Source: Sphingomonas sp. PP-CC-1A-547 (lineage in GTDB: Bacteria > Pseudomonadota > Alphaproteobacteria > Sphingomonadales > Sphingomonadaceae). From it: 64,000 bases of DNA. The notes beneath the pieces are model-generated. The model was given only the letters and a program-made list of their open reading frames with translations. It made no database searches and was not told the origin of the DNA. Made by a program: the position numbers and the translations under genes. Positions 61,812 to 64,000 of the stretch are shown piece by piece. Position 1 is the first letter of the stretch; each line of letters starts with the position of its first letter. The stretch covers positions 434,001-498,000 of the forward strand of contig NZ_RAPZ01000011.1 in the NCBI RefSeq assembly GCF_003610375.1, read 5' to 3'.

Positions 61812-63112
61812 TGCTCGCCGACAAGGACCGCATCTTCACCAACGTCTACGGTTTCCAGCCGTGGAACATCGACGCGGCGATCATGCGCGGCGATTGGGAC
61901 AACACCAAGGACCTGATGGCGCTCGGCCAGGACGCGATCATCGACGTGATGAAGGCGTCTGGTCTGCGTGGCCGTGGCGGTGCGGGCTTCCCGACCGGCA
62001 CCAAATGGTCGTTCATGCCGAAGGAGCCGAAGCCCGACCGGCCGAACTTCCTCGTCATCAACGCCGATGAATCCGAGCCGGGCAGCTGCAAGGATCGCGA
62101 GATCATTCGCCACGATCCGCACAAGCTGATCGAGGGCGCACTGATCGCCGGGTTCGCGATGCGCGCGCGCGCCGCGTACATCTACATCCGCGGCGAATAT
62201 ATCCGCGAGGCCGAGACGCTGTTCGCAGCCGTTGCCGAGGCATACGATCGCGGCTTCATCGGCAAGAATGCATGTGGGTCGGGCTACGACTTCGACGTGT
62301 TCGTGCATCGTGGCGCGGGCGCGTACATCTGCGGCGAAGAGACCGCGATGTTGGAGAGCCTCGAGGGCAAGAAGGGCCAGCCGCGGCTGAAGCCACCTTT
62401 CCCGGCGGGGGCCGGTCTTTATGGCTGCCCGACGACGGTCAACAACGTCGAGTCGATCGCGGTCGCGCCGACGATCCTTCGACGTGGCGCGGCATGGTTC
62501 TCCAGCTTTGGCGCGGAGAACAACCGCGGGACGAAGCTGTTCCAGATCAGCGGCCATGTGAACAAGCCCTGCGTGGTCGAGGAGGAGATGAGCATCTCGT
62601 TCCGCGACCTGATCGAGACGCATTGCGGCGGGATCCGTGGCGGCTGGGACAATTTGCTCGCGGTGATCCCCGGTGGCTCTTCGGTGCCGCTTGTGCCCGC
62701 CGCGCAGATCATGGACTGCGCGATGGACTTCGACGGCCTGAAGGCTGTCGGCTCGGGCCTCGGCACCGCGGCGATCATCGTCATGGACAAGTCGACCGAC
62801 ATCGTCCGCGCGATCAGCCGCATCTCGTACTTCTACAAGCATGAGAGCTGCGGTCAGTGCACGCCGTGCCGCGAAGGCACCGGCTGGATGTGGCGCGTGA
62901 TGGAGCGGATGCGCACCGGCGACGCCGAACTGTCCGAGATCGACATGCTCCAGCAGGTCACCAAGCAGGTCGAGGGTCACTCGATCTGCGCGCTCGGCGA
63001 CGCCGCTGCTTGGCCGATCCAGGGCCTGATCAAGCATTTCCGCCCCGAGATGGAGCGCCGTATCCGTGAGCGCGGTGGCGACACCGCGCCGATGATGGAA
63101 GCCGCAGAGTAA
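61811..63112 (+). CDS. nuoF: NADH-quinone oxidoreductase subunit F
   Basis: 433-aa 51-kDa subunit that binds NADH, FMN and one 4Fe-4S cluster. NADH loop [18 protein letters not shown] region [36 protein letters not shown] and the cluster motif [18 protein letters not shown] at 61811 overlaps the nuoE stop (TGATG), with GGGGGGAG upstream; an in-frame GTG at 61802 is an alternative. Confidence 0.96.
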   Translation: MLADKDRIFTNVYGFQPWNIDAAIMRGDWDNTKDLMALGQDAIIDVMKASGLRGRGGAGFPTGTKWSFMPKEPKPDRPNFLVINADESEPGSCKDREIIRHDPHKLIEGALIAGFAMRARAAYIYIRGEYIREAETLFAAVAEAYDRGFIGKNACGSGYDFDVFVHRGAGAYICGEETAMLESLEGKKGQPRLKPPFPAGAGLYGCPTTVNNVESIAVAPTILRRGAAWFSSFGAENNRGTKLFQISGHVNKPCVVEEEMSISFRDLIETHCGGIRGGWDNLLAVIPGGSSVPLVPAAQIMDCAMDFDGLKAVGSGLGTAAIIVMDKSTDIVRAISRISYFYKHESCGQCTPCREGTGWMWRVMERMRTGDAELSEIDMLQQVTKQVEGHSICALGDAAAWPIQGLIKHFRPEMERRIRERGGDTAPMMEAAE

Positions 63113-64000
63113 TGCCCTTAGTCAAAGTCGATGGCGTAGAGATCGAGGTGCCGCAGGGCGCCACCGTGCTGCAGGCGTGCGAGCTTGCCGGCAAGGAGAT
63201 TCCGCGTTTCTGTTATCATGAGCGGCTGAGCATCGCCGGTAATTGCCGGATGTGCCTCGTTGAGGTGAAGCCTGGTCCGCCCAAGCCGCAGGCGTCGTGC
63301 GCGCTGCCGGCGGCGGACAAGCAGGAGATCTTCACCAACTCGCCGATGGTCAAGAATGCCCGCGAGGGCATCATGGAATTCCTGCTGATCAACCATCCGC
63401 TCGATTGCCCGATCTGCGATCAGGGCGGCGAGTGCGATCTTCAGGACCAGTCGGTCGCGTATGGTCGCGGTCATTCGCGCTACGACGAGAACAAGCGCGC
63501 GGTCACCGAGAAGTATATGGGCCCGATCGTCAAGACGGTCATGACCCGCTGCATCCAGTGCACGCGCTGCATCCGGTTTGCCGAGGAAGTGTCCGGCGTC
63601 GAGGAGATCGGTGCGATCTTCCGCGGCGAGGACATGCAGATCACCTCGTATCTCGAGAATGCGGTCAAGAGCGAACTGTCGGGCAACGTCGTCGATCTGT
63701 GCCCGGTCGGTGCGCTGACGTCGAAGCCGTATGCGTTCGAGGCGCGTCCTTGGGAATTGCGCAAGACGCTGACGATCGACGTGATGGACGCGGTCGGCAC
63801 CAACATCCGGCTCGACAGCCGTGGTCGCCAGGTGCTGCGCTGCGTGCCGCGGATCAACGAGGACGTGAACGAGGAGTGGGCGACCGACAAGACGCGCCAT
63901 GCGATCGACGGCCTTGTCCGTCGTCGTCTCGACAAGCCTTATGTGCGGGTGAACGGCAAGCTGGTTCCCGCGACGTGGGACGAAGCGTTTGCAGCGATCA
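63112..64000 (+). CDS. nuoG: NADH-quinone oxidoreductase subunit G (5' part)
   Basis: First 296 residues of the 75-kDa subunit; the window ends inside the gene. The N-terminal 2Fe-2S domain has [20 protein letters not shown]; then the 4Fe-4S Cys/His motif [18 protein letters not shown] and the two-cluster motif [14 protein letters not shown] with the later [17 protein letters not shown]. The start overlaps the nuoF stop (TAATG). The molybdopterin-oxidoreductase-like part begins near the window end ([14 protein letters not shown]). Confidence 0.95.
   Translation, partial: MPLVKVDGVEIEVPQGATVLQACELAGKEIPRFCYHERLSIAGNCRMCLVEVKPGPPKPQASCALPAADKQEIFTNSPMVKNAREGIMEFLLINHPLDCPICDQGGECDLQDQSVAYGRGHSRYDENKRAVTEKYMGPIVKTVMTRCIQCTRCIRFAEEVSGVEEIGAIFRGEDMQITSYLENAVKSELSGNVVDLCPVGALTSKPYAFEARPWELRKTLTIDVMDAVGTNIRLDSRGRQVLRCVPRINEDVNEEWATDKTRHAIDGLVRRRLDKPYVRVNGKLVPATWDEAFAAI

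Overview
The window is GC-rich chromosomal DNA from an alphaproteobacterium. The gene content points to the Sphingomonadales (Sphingomonas or a close relative): a TonB with a proline-rich spacer next to exbB and two exbD genes, a Sphingomonas-type PhoK/SPAP-like alkaline phosphatase, a DhnA-type class I aldolase beside gap and pgk, efp followed by an inositol-monophosphatase gene, and a compact nuo operon. This is inference from gene families; no marker rRNA gene is present. I see no prophage, integrase, transposase or CRISPR array. The accessory content is a small toxin-antitoxin pair and about twenty copies of short palindromic intergenic repeats.

Layout. 0-5 kb: acetyltransferase, folB and the tonB-exbB-exbD-exbD energy-transduction cluster. 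5-8.4 kb: small TPR-like secreted protein, repeats, dcd, an AmpD-like amidase and the RNase P RNA. 8.4-14.3 kb: a large exported protein with two TonB-C-like domains, a carbonic anhydrase/SulP operon, a J-domain protein, a 2Fe-2S protein and sufE. 14.4-18.3 kb: an enlarged phage-shock (psp) locus with a sigma-54 promoter and a divergent pspF. 18.5-24.8 kb: cation/proton antiporter, beta-helix protein, alkaline phosphatase and DsbD. 25-28.3 kb: a translationally coupled ATP-grasp / alpha-E / transglutaminase-like cassette whose transglutaminase-like member seems to lack its catalytic cysteine. 28.5-33.5 kb: bpt, ilvA, a 3-hydroxyisobutyrate-dehydrogenase-like enzyme and an amidohydrolase. 33.5-43.4 kb: an acyl-CoA catabolic operon (serine hydrolase, bifunctional hydratase/dehydrogenase, amidase, two acyl-CoA dehydrogenases, thioesterase) divergent from an acyl-CoA synthetase. 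43.6-47 kb: glpK, an AI-2E family transporter and two identical tRNA-Asp genes. 47-48.4 kb: the zapA - 6S RNA - 5-formyl-THF cyclo-ligase locus. 48.6-54.2 kb: gap, MOSC protein, pgk, tlpA-like, RHH/MazF toxin-antitoxin, class I aldolase, thiE. 54.3-57.6 kb: L,D-transpeptidase, M23 peptidase, efp, IMPase. 58.1 kb to the end: nuoABCDEF and the 5' part of nuoG.

The most unusual parts are: (1) the psp operon, which carries five small membrane proteins with a PspB-like coiled-coil signature instead of one, three of them sharing a C-terminal tail with PspC; (2) the ATP-grasp/alpha-E/transglutaminase cassette, a widespread family set with predicted peptide-ligating chemistry that is poorly described experimentally; (3) the dispersed palindromic repeats, one of which appears to lie in the signal-peptide region of the amidohydrolase gene and supplies its ribosome-binding site; and (4) the toxin-antitoxin module set between pgk and the aldolase gene with a perfect 16-bp operator palindrome.
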